Shown here one piece after another: positions 26,123 through 36,190 of a stretch of DNA of 64,000 nt. This DNA comes from an uncultured Collinsella sp. Lineage in GTDB: Bacteria; Actinomycetota; Coriobacteriia; Coriobacteriales; Coriobacteriaceae. A program made the position numbers and the translations under genes. The stretch covers positions 62,001 to 126,000 of the forward strand of contig UQKL01000003.1 in the NCBI GenBank assembly GCA_900541695.1. Direction: 5' to 3'. How positions within the stretch are numbered: the stretch's first letter is position 1; every line of letters starts with the position of its first letter. The notes beneath the pieces are model-generated. The model did not search any database, was not told the origin of the DNA, and was given only the letters and a program-made list of their open reading frames with translations.

Positions 26123-29100
26123 ATGGCATTCGTCCATCTGCACAATCACACTGTTTTCTCCATGCTCGACGGCGCAACCCGTATCCAGGATATGGTCAAC
26201 CGCGCCGTAGAGCTGGGCATGCCCGCCGTCGCCATTACCGACCACGGCTACATGTATGGCGTGCCCGACCTGGCGCTGGCCTGCGACGCCGTCAACCACA
26301 ACACGCCTGAGTACAAAACCTGGAGTCACGACAAGGCCTTTTTGGAAAAGGATCGCCGCGACGAGCTGGTGGAGCCCGATCCCGAGGAAAACCCGCGCGA
26401 GCATGCCCAGTATGTGAAGGACATGGCCATGTGGGACGAGAAGGGCAACATCGACGAGCTCAAGCCGCCTCTGGTCATCAAGCCCATCTTTGGCTGCGAG
26501 GTCTACTTTACGCCGGACGAGACCCTTGCTCGCGACCATAAGCCCGAGCTCTACCACATGATCCTTCTGGCCAAGGACCAGGAGGGCTACGTCAACCTGA
26601 TGCAGACGGTCTCCGAGGCAGCCGTGCAGGGCTTTTACTACAAGCCCCGCGTGACGCTCGACAACCTACGCCGCCACGCCAAGGGCATGATCTGCACCAG
26701 CGCCTGCATCGCCGGCATCATTCCCAAATACATCGACCGCGGTGACATGGAGGGCGCCATCAAGTGGGCCGAGACCTTCCGTGATACCTTCGAACCTGGC
26801 GACTTTTATATCGAGATCCAGGAACACGGCATCACCACCGACAACGGCCTGACCGATGAGCAGATGGACCGCACGCTCATCGACATCGCCAAGCAGGTAG
26901 GCGTCAAGGTCATCGCCACCAACGACTTCCACTACCTGCGCCGCGAGGACGCTCCCGTGCAGGACGTCATCATGTGCATCGGCATGAACGCCAAGGTCGA
27001 CGACCCCAATCGCATGCGCATGACTGGCTCGGAGTTTTACATGAAGACCGAGGAGGAGATGCGGGCGATGTTCCCGTATTGCCCCGAGGCCTGCGACAAC
27101 ACGCTCGAGATCGCCGACAAGTGCTACGTCGAGCTGGACTGGGACTCCATCATCCTGCCGCGCTTCCCGTTGCTCGACCCCGGCGAGACGCACGAGAGTC
27201 AGTTTCGCCGCGAGTGCGAGAAGGGCCTGCGCCAGCACTACGGTGACGACTGGGCCACGCGCGAGATCGGTGGCGTCAACATCAAAGAGCGCTTTGAGTA
27301 CGAATACAAAGTCATCTGCGACAAGGGCTTTGCCGCCTACTTTTTGATTGTTGCCGAGTACGTGCAATGGGCCAAGGACAACGGCATCGGCGTCGGCCCC
27401 GGCCGTGGCTCGGCTGCCGGCGCTATCGTCGCCTACGCCATGAACATCACCGCGTTCGATCCGCTCGAGAACGGCCTGATGTTCGAGAGGTTCCTGTCCC
27501 CGCAGCGTACCGAGATGCCCGATATCGATATGGACTTCGACGATGAGCGGCGCCTCGAGGTCGTGGAGCACGTTCGCCAGCTCTACGGCCCCGAGAAGGT
27601 CACCCACGTCATCACCTACTCGACCATTAAGGCCAAGCAGGCCATCAACGACGCCGCTCGCGTCCTGGACTACCCGGTCTACATGGGCCAGCGTCTGTCC
27701 AAGATGGTCTCGAGCGACCCCAAGGTCAAGCTCAAGCAGGTGCTCGAAAAGCAACCCGGCAAAGAGGACCTGTTTAACCCCGATTTTGCCGAGGCATATA
27801 AAAAGGACGACGACGCCCGCCGCATCATCGACACGGCGCTCTCAATCGAGGGCCTCACCCGTGGCGAGGGCGTGCACGCGTGCGCCGTTCTGATCTGTCG
27901 CGACCCCGTCAACGAGCACGTGCCCACCAAGCTCGACACCAAGGGCGGCGTCGAGATTACCCAGTACGAGGGCCATACCGTTGCCGATATGGGCCTGCTC
28001 AAGATGGACTTCTTGGGCCTACGCACGCTGACGGTTATCTCCAAGGCCAAGGCCAACATCAAGAAGAACTTCGGCATCGACATCAAAGAGGAAGAGATTC
28101 CCTTTGACGACCCCGAGATCTTTAAGCTCATGGGCTCCGGCCACACCGCCGGCGTCTTCCAGGTCGAGTCCGCCGGCATGACGGCCACGATCAAGAACAT
28201 GAAGCCCACCGAGTACAAGCACGTCGTGGCATTGATCGCCCTGTACCGCCCGGGCCCGCTGGGCGCCGGCATGGTTTCGTCCTACATCAACCGTATGAAC
28301 GGCAAGGAGCCGGCGGTCTCCTATGACGACCGCCTGGACGACATCCTAGGCGAAACCTACGGCACCATGGTCTACCAGGAGCAGGTTATGCTCATCTCCG
28401 TCGAGATGTGCGGCTTCTCCAAGGGCGAATCGGACTCGCGTATCCGTAAGCCCGTGGCTAAGAAAAAGATCAAGCTGCTCACGTCGACGGTGCTGCACTG
28501 GGAGGATGGCTCGGACGAGACCACCTACGACCACTGGATGAACGGCGCTATCAAGAACAACTACACGCGCGAGGTCGCCCAGAAGATTTGGGACGATGTT
28601 CTCGAGTTCGCATCTTACGCCTTCAACAAGTCGCACTCCGCCGGCTACGCCATTCTGGTTATGCAGACGGCGTGGCTCAAGGCGCACTATCCGCACGAGT
28701 ACATGGCGGCCGTTTTGACGTCCTATACGGGCAAGACCGACAAGATCGTGCACTACGTCTCGGCATGCCGTCACGACGGCATCCCCGTGCTGTCGCCAGA
28801 TGTCAACGAGTCCGGTACCGAGTTCACGGCTACCAAGGAGGGCGTACGCTTTGGTCTGGCCGGCATCCGCGGCGTGGGCACCGGCGTGGCGCAGGCGATT
28901 ATCGCCGAGCGCGAGGCGGGCGGCCCGTTCAAGACGCTGCACGATTTTGTCGAGCGCGTGGACTCCAGCCAGGCGAACCGTCGCGTGATTGAATCGCTCA
29001 TCAAGGCAGGCGCCTTCGACTCCACGGGGTATCCGCGCCGCCAGATGATGCACTTTGTGGATAAGAACAACCCCGAGAACATCATCGATGCCGCCGTGAA

Positions 29101-29926
29101 GCGCCAAAAGGATCGTGCGAGCGGCCAGACGTCCTTCTTCGACATGTTCGGCGATGTCGAGGGCTCGGGCTTTGAGGTGAGCGTGCCCGATCCGGACGGC
29201 CAGGAGTGGGACCGCCACCTTAAGCTGAGCCAGGAGAAGGAGGTTCTGGGCATCTACGTCTCGGACCACCCGCTGCGCCCGTTTGAGTATGCGCTCAGCA
29301 AAGCGCGCGACTTCTCGTTCTCGCAGATCGACACCGGCTACGAGGTGCAAAACCCCACGGGCGGTACCATCAACCAGGAGATTCCCGAGGGCAAGGCGCT
29401 GTGGTGGGCCGGTATGGTCTCGAGCGTATCCAAGCGCGTGACCAAAAACGGCGACCCCATGGGTATTGTGCAGCTCGAGGACATGGAAGGCGAGGCCACG
29501 GTCGTGGTGTTCCCCAAGACCTACAAGGAGGCCGAGGGGTACCTGTACGGCGAGGTCGATCCCGAGACCGGTGCGCAGCTGTCTGATGCGTTTGTTCGCA
29601 TTAAGGGCAAGCTCGAGCGTTCGGACCGCGGCGACCAGATCATCGCGCAGGAGATCGTGCCGCTTGAGCTTAACGAGGAGAACAACAAGCCCAAGGTGTT
29701 TGAGGTCATGGTGCCCAACAGCCGCTTTAGCCAGGGCAATATGGCGCGTCTTGCCACGGTGCTTACCGCCAACCCGGGCGGCGACCGCGTGGAGATCTTT
29801 ATCGAGCAGGTGGACGGGCGCGTACTGCGTGCCGAGGTGCCGGCCAAGGTCAACGCACGCTCGATTCCGCTGCTGGCAGAGGCCAAGGCCATCGTCGGCA
29901 ACCAAGGCCGCGTGACGGTGATCTAG
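26123..29926 (+). CDS. dnaE: DNA polymerase III alpha subunit
   Basis: This 1267-residue replicative polymerase has an N-terminal PHP domain (FVHLHNHTVFSMLDGA, metal-binding His), polymerase active-site aspartates in PDIDMDFDDERR near residue 466, ARGEGVHACA near 580, a helix-hairpin-helix region (RFGLAGIRGVGTG) and a C-terminal OB domain near 1090-1200. This is the DnaE1 type, not PolC. ATG 26123 is preceded by GGAG. In 25884-26122 I see a short foreign-looking frame remnant and a likely promoter (GGTAAAATC). Confidence 0.96.
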   Translation: MAFVHLHNHTVFSMLDGATRIQDMVNRAVELGMPAVAITDHGYMYGVPDLALACDAVNHNTPEYKTWSHDKAFLEKDRRDELVEPDPEENPREHAQYVKDMAMWDEKGNIDELKPPLVIKPIFGCEVYFTPDETLARDHKPELYHMILLAKDQEGYVNLMQTVSEAAVQGFYYKPRVTLDNLRRHAKGMICTSACIAGIIPKYIDRGDMEGAIKWAETFRDTFEPGDFYIEIQEHGITTDNGLTDEQMDRTLIDIAKQVGVKVIATNDFHYLRREDAPVQDVIMCIGMNAKVDDPNRMRMTGSEFYMKTEEEMRAMFPYCPEACDNTLEIADKCYVELDWDSIILPRFPLLDPGETHESQFRRECEKGLRQHYGDDWATREIGGVNIKERFEYEYKVICDKGFAAYFLIVAEYVQWAKDNGIGVGPGRGSAAGAIVAYAMNITAFDPLENGLMFERFLSPQRTEMPDIDMDFDDERRLEVVEHVRQLYGPEKVTHVITYSTIKAKQAINDAARVLDYPVYMGQRLSKMVSSDPKVKLKQVLEKQPGKEDLFNPDFAEAYKKDDDARRIIDTALSIEGLTRGEGVHACAVLICRDPVNEHVPTKLDTKGGVEITQYEGHTVADMGLLKMDFLGLRTLTVISKAKANIKKNFGIDIKEEEIPFDDPEIFKLMGSGHTAGVFQVESAGMTATIKNMKPTEYKHVVALIALYRPGPLGAGMVSSYINRMNGKEPAVSYDDRLDDILGETYGTMVYQEQVMLISVEMCGFSKGESDSRIRKPVAKKKIKLLTSTVLHWEDGSDETTYDHWMNGAIKNNYTREVAQKIWDDVLEFASYAFNKSHSAGYAILVMQTAWLKAHYPHEYMAAVLTSYTGKTDKIVHYVSACRHDGIPVLSPDVNESGTEFTATKEGVRFGLAGIRGVGTGVAQAIIAEREAGGPFKTLHDFVERVDSSQANRRVIESLIKAGAFDSTGYPRRQMMHFVDKNNPENIIDAAVKRQKDRASGQTSFFDMFGDVEGSGFEVSVPDPDGQEWDRHLKLSQEKEVLGIYVSDHPLRPFEYALSKARDFSFSQIDTGYEVQNPTGGTINQEIPEGKALWWAGMVSSVSKRVTKNGDPMGIVQLEDMEGEATVVVFPKTYKEAEGYLYGEVDPETGAQLSDAFVRIKGKLERSDRGDQIIAQEIVPLELNEENNKPKVFEVMVPNSRFSQGNMARLATVLTANPGGDRVEIFIEQVDGRVLRAEVPAKVNARSIPLLAEAKAIVGNQGRVTVI

Positions 29927-29964
29927 GGACGGCGTTGCTGGTCCGCGCGAGATTGGAGGAAGTG

Positions 29965-32900
29965 ATGGAGCAGGGGACGTTTGCGCAGGCGCTTCGTAAG
30001 GAGGCGGCGCTCAGCAGTACCTTTATGAAGGGGCGCTCGCTCATGCTCAACGGCGCCGTGCTGTCGTTTGAGGACTCCGGCTCGCGCTTCTCCAAAAATG
30101 TGACTATTGAGGGCACGGTGCGCGGCTCGCGCGGCGACCTGTACAAGACGCACGTGGCGCTCGACATGGACGAGCACGAGGTTGTCGACTACGACTGCGA
30201 TTGCCCCGCCGCCTTCCGCTATTCCGGCATGTGCAAGCACGCTATCGCCACGGCGCTGGCGTATCTGGATGCCAGTGGCGCCGAGCCCGTCGAGGGCTTG
30301 CGTACGCCGGTCCGCACGTTTACGGCACCGCCCGCACAGTCAAAGCAGCCCACACACCCCGCGCCCACCGCATCTGCGGTCAACCCCAATTTTCCCTTCC
30401 CGGCACCCGTCCCCACGAGCCCGAGCCTTGTGGCGGCGCTTTCCGATCTTTCGGACGCGCGCATGGACGAGCTCGTGGCTATGCGTCGCAAGTTCGCCGG
30501 CACCATTGACCCCGATGCGCCCAAGGCAGTGCTGGAGCCCTCGCTGGTGCCGTACTACAATCCGCTGTTTGCCGATCGTTTTAACTGGGCACTCGAGTTT
30601 CGCATTCGCTGCGGTTCGGTGTCCTACGTGGTTAAGGATATCGACGGCATGGCCGATGCCTATGTGCGCGGCGGTACGTTCTCCTATGGCAAGAAGCTTA
30701 CGTTTGTCCATGTGCCCGAGGCATTCGATGACGTGTCGACAAAGCTGCTTGACTTTGTTGCAATGACGGTCGCCTACCTAGGTGATATTACGAGCTCGCG
30801 CTCGGCATCGTACGACTTTGCCCGCAGCGGCTTTGTCGCCGAGCGTCAGTTGCCGGTATCCGAGTATTCCGTCGTGTCCGTGCTGGACCTGCTGCGTGGC
30901 AGGACCCTGTCCTTTGAGCCTGCTTGGTCGCGGGGGACGACGACGCATCGCGCCTACGAGGTGGCGGTCGAGCCGTCGCCGCAGGGGGAGGGCGAAGTCC
31001 CGGCCAAGCGCCCGCCGCTCCTTGCCGCCAAGATTGCACCGGCGGCGGGAGGCAGCTACGACTTGCGTCTGCCGGCCGATACGTATTGCTTTGTCGCTGG
31101 TGACGCAGCCTATCTGGTCGATACGCGCCGCGCACGCCGTAGCGACACGGCGTTTGCCCAGCATGCGGCACCGTTCCTATCGCACTTGTTGCCCTGCCGC
31201 ACGCCGGTCCATATCGCCGCCGACCAGGTGGGCGAGTTCTGCCGCATGGCGCTGCCTATCTTGCGCGACTACACCGACCTGACCGCTCCCGCCGCGCTCG
31301 ACGCCGTGGCGCCCGAGCCGAGCTTTGCCATGGCGATCGGCGTCGACGATGGTCTTGTGACCTGCAAGATTACGGTGACCTACGGCGATTGGTCGGCAGA
31401 TCTCTTTAGTCTTGGTGCTCCGGGCAGTCCCTTCGAAGAACAACGCCCCGGCGTTCCGCCCCGCGATACGGTGGCGGAGTTTCGCGTTATGGACACGGCT
31501 GCCCTGTACTTCGATTTCTACGAGGGCGGCCTGGCATTTGAGGAGCGCGATGACGCCCGCCTGTTCCACTTGCTGACCGAGGGCCTGTCTGCCCTGTCCG
31601 AACTGGGCGAGATCATGCTCAGCGATCGCCTGCGCCAGATCTCGGTCCGTCCTGCGCCCAAGCTTTCGGTGCGTGCGACCGTCAAGAGCAACTTGCTCGA
31701 CGTCGAGCTGGGTGCGAGCGGGCTTTCAGCGGCTGACCTTGCCATCTATCTCGATTCGTATAAGCGCCACCAGACGTTTGCGCGCCTTACGTCCGGTGAC
31801 ATCGTTCGCCTGGACGAGGGCGCTCGTGCCGCGTTTGGTCTTGCCGAGGACCTGGGCGTCGATGCCGTCGACCTGCTCGACGGCGTGTCGCTTCCCGCCT
31901 CGAGCACCCTTTTTGTCGACAGCATGCTCGCGCGCACGCCGGCGCTCGAGGCCGATCGCGACGCCGCGTTCCGCCGCACCGTCGAGCGTCTGGACACGCT
32001 CGGCAAGATGGACTTTACGGTGCCCGCCTCGCTCAAGGCTACGCTGCGTGGCTACCAGGTCGACGGCTATCAGTGGCTCGGCTCGCTTGAGCACTTGGGC
32101 CTCGGCGGCATCTTGGCCGACGATATGGGCTTGGGCAAAACGCTGCAGATGATCGCACATATCCTGGCGCGCGTGGAGGCGGGGGATACCAAGCCCACGC
32201 TCGTGGTATGCCCCGCGTCGCTCGTGTACAACTGGGCTGCCGAGTTGGAGCGCTTTGCCCCCTCGCTTGATGTGTGCGCCATCGTGGGCGCCAAAGCCCA
32301 GCGTCGCGTGCAAATTGCCGGCGCAGCCGAGCACAACGTGGTCGTGACGTCGTATGACCTCATGCGCCGCGACATCGACGAATACATCGAGCAGGACTTT
32401 ACCCGCGTGGTGCTCGACGAGGCCCAGTACATTAAAAACCCGCTCACCCAGGTGGCGCGCGCCGCCAAGCGCCTGCCGGCCGGCGTGCGCTTTGCCTTGA
32501 CGGGAACGCCCATCGAAAACCGCCTGTCCGAGCTCTGGAGTATCTTCGACTTTTTGATGCCGGGTCTTCTGGGCACGCGCGACTCATTTGCCAAGCGCTT
32601 TGAGAGTCCCGTCGAGCATGCTGAGGGCGATAGTGCCGCTCGTCTGCAGGCGCTCGTATCGCCGTTTGTGCTGCGTCGCGTCAAGGAAGAGGTGGTGGCC
32701 GATCTGCCCGAGAAGATCGAGGATACGGTGATGGCGCAGCTTACCGGCGAGCAGCGCAAGCTCTACCTGGCCAACCAGGACCGCATTGCCCAGCAAGTGC
32801 AGCACCGCGAGGCCGGGGAGTTTAAGAAAGACAAGCTCAAGGTACTTGCCGAGCTCACCAAGCTGCGTCAGATCTGCTGCGACCCGCATCTGCACTATGC

Positions 32901-33438
32901 GGACTACAAGGCGGGAAGCGCCAAGCTCGATACGTGCATGGAGCTCGTTCACGGCGCGCTTGACGGCGGTCACCGCATCTTGCTGTTCAGCCAGTTTACG
33001 GGCATGCTCGATATCATTGGCAAGCGCCTGGTCAAGGAGGATATCGCCTTTCTTAAGCTTACGGGCGCATCGTCTAAGGAGAGTCGCGCCAAGATGGTTG
33101 CGCAGTTCCAAGCGGGCGAGGTGCCGGTGTTCTTGATTTCGCTCAAGGCGGGCGGCGTGGGCCTTAATTTGACGGCTGCCGACGTGGTCATCCACTACGA
33201 CCCGTGGTGGAACGTGGCGGCGCAGGACCAGGCGACCGACCGCGCCCACCGCATTGGCCAGCAGCACACCGTGACCGTGTACAAGCTCATCGCCAAGGAC
33301 ACGATCGAGGAACGCATCATGCAGATGCAGGAGTCCAAACGCGACCTGGTCAACAGCGTGCTCGGCGGCGACGGCATCTCCTCGGCGCTTTTTACCCGCG
33401 AAGATGTTCTGGCGCTGCTGGGCGGCGACGGGCGCTAA
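29965..33438 (+). CDS. SNF2-family helicase with SWIM zinc finger
   Basis: This 1157-residue protein has an N-terminal SWIM finger (DCDCPAAFRYSGMCKHA, CxC...CxH, near residue 77), a long middle region of unknown function, then a Swi2/Snf2 ATPase: Walker A DDMGLGKTLQ near 718, DEAQ box LDEAQYIKN near 815, TGTPIENRLSELWSI near 848, and helicase C with SLKAGGVGLNLTAAD near 1057 and DRAHRIGQ near 1092. Such proteins remodel protein-DNA complexes by translocation. ATG 29965 follows TTGGAGGAAG. It lies 39 bp after dnaE, so co-transcription is possible. Confidence 0.93.
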   Translation: MEQGTFAQALRKEAALSSTFMKGRSLMLNGAVLSFEDSGSRFSKNVTIEGTVRGSRGDLYKTHVALDMDEHEVVDYDCDCPAAFRYSGMCKHAIATALAYLDASGAEPVEGLRTPVRTFTAPPAQSKQPTHPAPTASAVNPNFPFPAPVPTSPSLVAALSDLSDARMDELVAMRRKFAGTIDPDAPKAVLEPSLVPYYNPLFADRFNWALEFRIRCGSVSYVVKDIDGMADAYVRGGTFSYGKKLTFVHVPEAFDDVSTKLLDFVAMTVAYLGDITSSRSASYDFARSGFVAERQLPVSEYSVVSVLDLLRGRTLSFEPAWSRGTTTHRAYEVAVEPSPQGEGEVPAKRPPLLAAKIAPAAGGSYDLRLPADTYCFVAGDAAYLVDTRRARRSDTAFAQHAAPFLSHLLPCRTPVHIAADQVGEFCRMALPILRDYTDLTAPAALDAVAPEPSFAMAIGVDDGLVTCKITVTYGDWSADLFSLGAPGSPFEEQRPGVPPRDTVAEFRVMDTAALYFDFYEGGLAFEERDDARLFHLLTEGLSALSELGEIMLSDRLRQISVRPAPKLSVRATVKSNLLDVELGASGLSAADLAIYLDSYKRHQTFARLTSGDIVRLDEGARAAFGLAEDLGVDAVDLLDGVSLPASSTLFVDSMLARTPALEADRDAAFRRTVERLDTLGKMDFTVPASLKATLRGYQVDGYQWLGSLEHLGLGGILADDMGLGKTLQMIAHILARVEAGDTKPTLVVCPASLVYNWAAELERFAPSLDVCAIVGAKAQRRVQIAGAAEHNVVVTSYDLMRRDIDEYIEQDFTRVVLDEAQYIKNPLTQVARAAKRLPAGVRFALTGTPIENRLSELWSIFDFLMPGLLGTRDSFAKRFESPVEHAEGDSAARLQALVSPFVLRRVKEEVVADLPEKIEDTVMAQLTGEQRKLYLANQDRIAQQVQHREAGEFKKDKLKVLAELTKLRQICCDPHLHYADYKAGSAKLDTCMELVHGALDGGHRILLFSQFTGMLDIIGKRLVKEDIAFLKLTGASSKESRAKMVAQFQAGEVPVFLISLKAGGVGLNLTAADVVIHYDPWWNVAAQDQATDRAHRIGQQHTVTVYKLIAKDTIEERIMQMQESKRDLVNSVLGGDGISSALFTREDVLALLGGDGR

Positions 33439-33588
33439 CCCGCTCGGGTGGGGCCGCCAGGACGGATGGCACACGCTGCCCCATCGTCCCCGCCCGTTAT
33501 GTGTTCATTTGCAATGTCGTGGATGGTTTGTCTGCCTTTGGGCATAAGAACCGTCAAGAACATTGGCACATCAGCAAAGGAGAACATC

Positions 33589-33951
33589 ATGGCGAAATTC
33601 TTTAAGGACTCCGATGGCAAGCTTGTTGCTGCCCTTGGCGACGACGTTGCGACCCCTGCCGGCTGCACGGAGTTGACGGCGAACACCGAGGACGCGGCGC
33701 ACGAGAAGCATGTGCCCGTTGTCGAGATCGAGCGCGACGGCCACGTCATTCGCGCGCGCGTGGGCTCGACGGAGCACCCCATGCTGCCCGAGCACTACAT
33801 CGAGTGGATCGCGCTTGAGGCCGAGGGCCGCCTGGAGGTCCATTACCTTGAGCCCGGCATGAAGCCCACGACGTTTTTCGCTGGCGGCTCCAAGACTGGT
33901 ACCGTCTATGCCTACTGCAACCTGCATGGGCTGTGGTCCGCGACGTTCTAG
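33589..33951 (+). CDS. Superoxide reductase (neelaredoxin/desulfoferrodoxin type)
   Basis: This 120-residue protein reduces superoxide to H2O2 at a non-haem iron. The iron ligands are visible: His in HEKHVP (residues 38-43), EHPMLPEHYIEW, and CNLHGLW near the end. The N-terminal desulforedoxin iron domain (four Cys) is absent; a short substitute of about 35 residues precedes the catalytic domain. ATG 33589 follows AAAGGAG. It is monocistronic, with a terminator downstream. It suits an anaerobe exposed to oxygen. Confidence 0.93.
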   Translation: MAKFFKDSDGKLVAALGDDVATPAGCTELTANTEDAAHEKHVPVVEIERDGHVIRARVGSTEHPMLPEHYIEWIALEAEGRLEVHYLEPGMKPTTFFAGGSKTGTVYAYCNLHGLWSATF

Positions 33952-33997
33952 GAGCGCGCCCCCGCTCGGGGTATCATAGCTAGCATATGCACATGCG

Positions 33998-34030
33998 AGC
34001 GCCGGCTGCATTATGCGGCCGGCGCTTTTA
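33998..34030 (+). terminator. Terminator after the superoxide reductase gene
   Basis: AGCGCCGGC (33998-34006) / GCCGGCGCT (34018-34026), followed by TTTTA. Confidence 0.8.
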
Positions 34031-34067
34031 CTACGGCAACGACGATTTACGACGGAAAGGCTGGGCC

Positions 34068-36053
34068 ATGAAGCTCGCACTTGCACAGATCGATATGCGC
34101 CTGGGTGACATCGAGGGCATTTGCGGCCGCATCGAGGACCAGGCTCGCCTGGCTCATGAGCGCGGCGCGCGCGTGCTGTGCGTTCCGGCCCCGCTCTTTA
34201 TGGGCGCCATGCCGGGCAGCCTGGTGGGCGCTGCCGATTTTGAGCACGATATGCTGACGGGCTTGACGGGCGTTGCCGAGCGCATCCAAGAGCTCGACAT
34301 GATCTGCATCGTGCCCTCTGCGGTTTCGTTTGAGGGCCAGCCTCTGCTCGACTACATGATGCTTAAGGATGGTCGCGTGGTGCCCGCGCGCGCAAGCATC
34401 GCCCTGCAGCGTGGCGAGAGCAACGACGCGCGTTGGGCACCGCCGGTGTTTGACGTGGACGGCGTGCGCATCGCCGTGGTGTTTGACCTAGATCGCGAGC
34501 TCGAGATGCTGCCGACCGGCGTCGACCTCATCGCCTATTTCCAGTTCAACGCGTTTGACATGACCGATCGCGAGACAGCCGCCATTGCCGCCGTGCGCAG
34601 CGGTGTCTACCGCAAGATCGCGTCCAAGCGCAGCGTATGGTTTGCCTGCATGGCGCCGATTGGTGCCTATGACGAGTCGGTGTATACCGGCGGATCGTTT
34701 GTGCTCGACGATTGCGGCCGCGTGGTGGCCCAGGCGCCGTGCTTTGAGGAGAGCCTGCTGGTTCAGGAGATTCAGCGCGGCGTGATGCTCGATGCCCTGG
34801 AGGACCACGAGCTGCCCGAGTTTCGTTCCGAGGAGTGGCTGTGGCAGGCGCTGGTGCTTGCCGTACGCGACAATGCCCGCGCTCGCGGCGCCTCGCGTGC
34901 CGTGGTGGCGCTCGAGGGCGATTTGCCGTCGTCCCTGTTGGCGGCGCTTGCCGTCGATGCCTTGGGTCCGCGTAATGTGATTGGCCTGGTGCTGGGGCGC
35001 AATCGCATCTTTACGCCGGCGCAGGAGGAGGCCGAAGCCGCCCGTTGTTCTGCTGTGCGCTCAATCGCCGAGCGCTTGCACATTCGCACCGTCGAGCGCG
35101 ATGCGCCAGATGCGGCGCGCGTGTTCGACCGCGACGTGTCGGCGGGCGATGCCGAACGCCTGCGTTCGCGTGCGCTGGGCCTGATGCTCGAGGATACGGC
35201 GCTCGAGCTGGGCGCCATGGCGTTGAGCCCGCTTTCCAAGACCGAGTACGCGCTGGCGGCGCCCGCGCTGTCCGGCGGCTACCAGGGCGACTTTGCGCCC
35301 TTTGGGGATGTGTATCTGTCGACGCTCGAGTTTGTGGCACGCGTGCGCAACCGTGCTTCGGCCGTGGTGCCCCAAGAGCTCGTGACGCTCAACGCGGTAG
35401 AGGATTGCATGGATCGCGTGCTGGCGCAGGCACTCTCGATGCTCGCCGGCCCGGTTGATATGCTCGATCGCGCGGCGCAGCTGCTGGGCGGGCTTGAGCC
35501 GGGCGAGGTCGATGGTGCGCTCGAGTCGCACGTGGACCGCAGCCGTCCCTTTGACGACATCCCGATGGCCGCCGCCAAGCCCGAGGCCTGCTCGCTGCTG
35601 CTGATGCTTGTGCGCCAGGGTGAGGCTGCCCGTCGCATGCTACCGACGGCGCCGATCGTTTCGGCCCGTTCGTTTGTCGAGCGCGCCTGGCCGTACATGC
35701 TTGCGTGGTCCGATCTGGGGCTCAACGGTAAGGAGCGCATGACGGTTGATTCTCTGGCACGCGCCGAGGTGCGCCGCTTTGCCGACGACGATACGAGTGA
35801 CCGTATGCGCGGCGAGATGATGGGCATATTGGGCGAGCTGTTGGGTATTTCGCCCGAGCAGATGGAAGAGCTGCGCTCCGAGGACGGTCAGCGTCGTCTG
35901 CATGAGGGCATGAAAAAGTTTGAGGGTGAGGTCCAGGACGCCATCGACAAGATGATGGGCGGCCAGGGCGGACCGCAGGGTGGGCCCCAGGGAGGTCCGA
36001 TGCCGCATCCGCCGGTGGATCCCCGACAGTTCCCGTTCTTCTCGCAGAACTAA
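34068..36053 (+). CDS. NadE-like protein lacking catalytic residues
   Basis: This 661-residue protein follows the layout of glutamine-dependent NAD synthetase: nitrilase-like domain (MKLALAQIDMRLGDI start) then NAD-synthetase-like domain. The key sites are altered. The nitrilase Glu position reads VPAPLFMG instead of PE; the Cys position reads VVFDLDRE instead of CED; the synthetase P-loop SGGxDS reads LEGDLPSS at about residue 285. The hydrophobic framework after the P-loop (LLAALAVDALGPRNVIGLVLG) is kept. An extra tail of about 60 residues ends in a G/P/Q-rich repeat. ATG 34068 follows GGAAAGG. It is probably a non-catalytic or repurposed homologue. Confidence 0.8.
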   Translation: MKLALAQIDMRLGDIEGICGRIEDQARLAHERGARVLCVPAPLFMGAMPGSLVGAADFEHDMLTGLTGVAERIQELDMICIVPSAVSFEGQPLLDYMMLKDGRVVPARASIALQRGESNDARWAPPVFDVDGVRIAVVFDLDRELEMLPTGVDLIAYFQFNAFDMTDRETAAIAAVRSGVYRKIASKRSVWFACMAPIGAYDESVYTGGSFVLDDCGRVVAQAPCFEESLLVQEIQRGVMLDALEDHELPEFRSEEWLWQALVLAVRDNARARGASRAVVALEGDLPSSLLAALAVDALGPRNVIGLVLGRNRIFTPAQEEAEAARCSAVRSIAERLHIRTVERDAPDAARVFDRDVSAGDAERLRSRALGLMLEDTALELGAMALSPLSKTEYALAAPALSGGYQGDFAPFGDVYLSTLEFVARVRNRASAVVPQELVTLNAVEDCMDRVLAQALSMLAGPVDMLDRAAQLLGGLEPGEVDGALESHVDRSRPFDDIPMAAAKPEACSLLLMLVRQGEAARRMLPTAPIVSARSFVERAWPYMLAWSDLGLNGKERMTVDSLARAEVRRFADDDTSDRMRGEMMGILGELLGISPEQMEELRSEDGQRRLHEGMKKFEGEVQDAIDKMMGGQGGPQGGPQGGPMPHPPVDPRQFPFFSQN

Positions 36054-36106
36054 CTATGGGATGGGATTCGCTCCCAACCCCGATACTTCAACTAAGCGTC
36101 TTGGCC

Positions 36107-36135
36107 CCGTTGTGTTATTCTAGAACAGACGTTCG
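36107..36135 (+). promoter_or_regulatory. ruvCAB promoter with LexA (SOS) box
   Basis: AGAACAGACGTTCG at 36122-36135 matches the Gram-positive/actinobacterial LexA box GAAC-N4-GTTC. It directly follows a -10-like TATTCT (36116-36121), so bound LexA would block the promoter. This makes ruvCAB damage-inducible. Confidence 0.85.
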
Positions 36136-36190
36136 TGAATAGTGCGCGGGGCCTTGCCTTGTGCTTGGCAAAAGACGAGGGGAGGTCGGC

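Noticed and set aside
25858..26310. 150-codon frame after the MFS gene
   Set aside because: It continues out of frame into dnaE; only its first 50 codons look coding, so at most a remnant.
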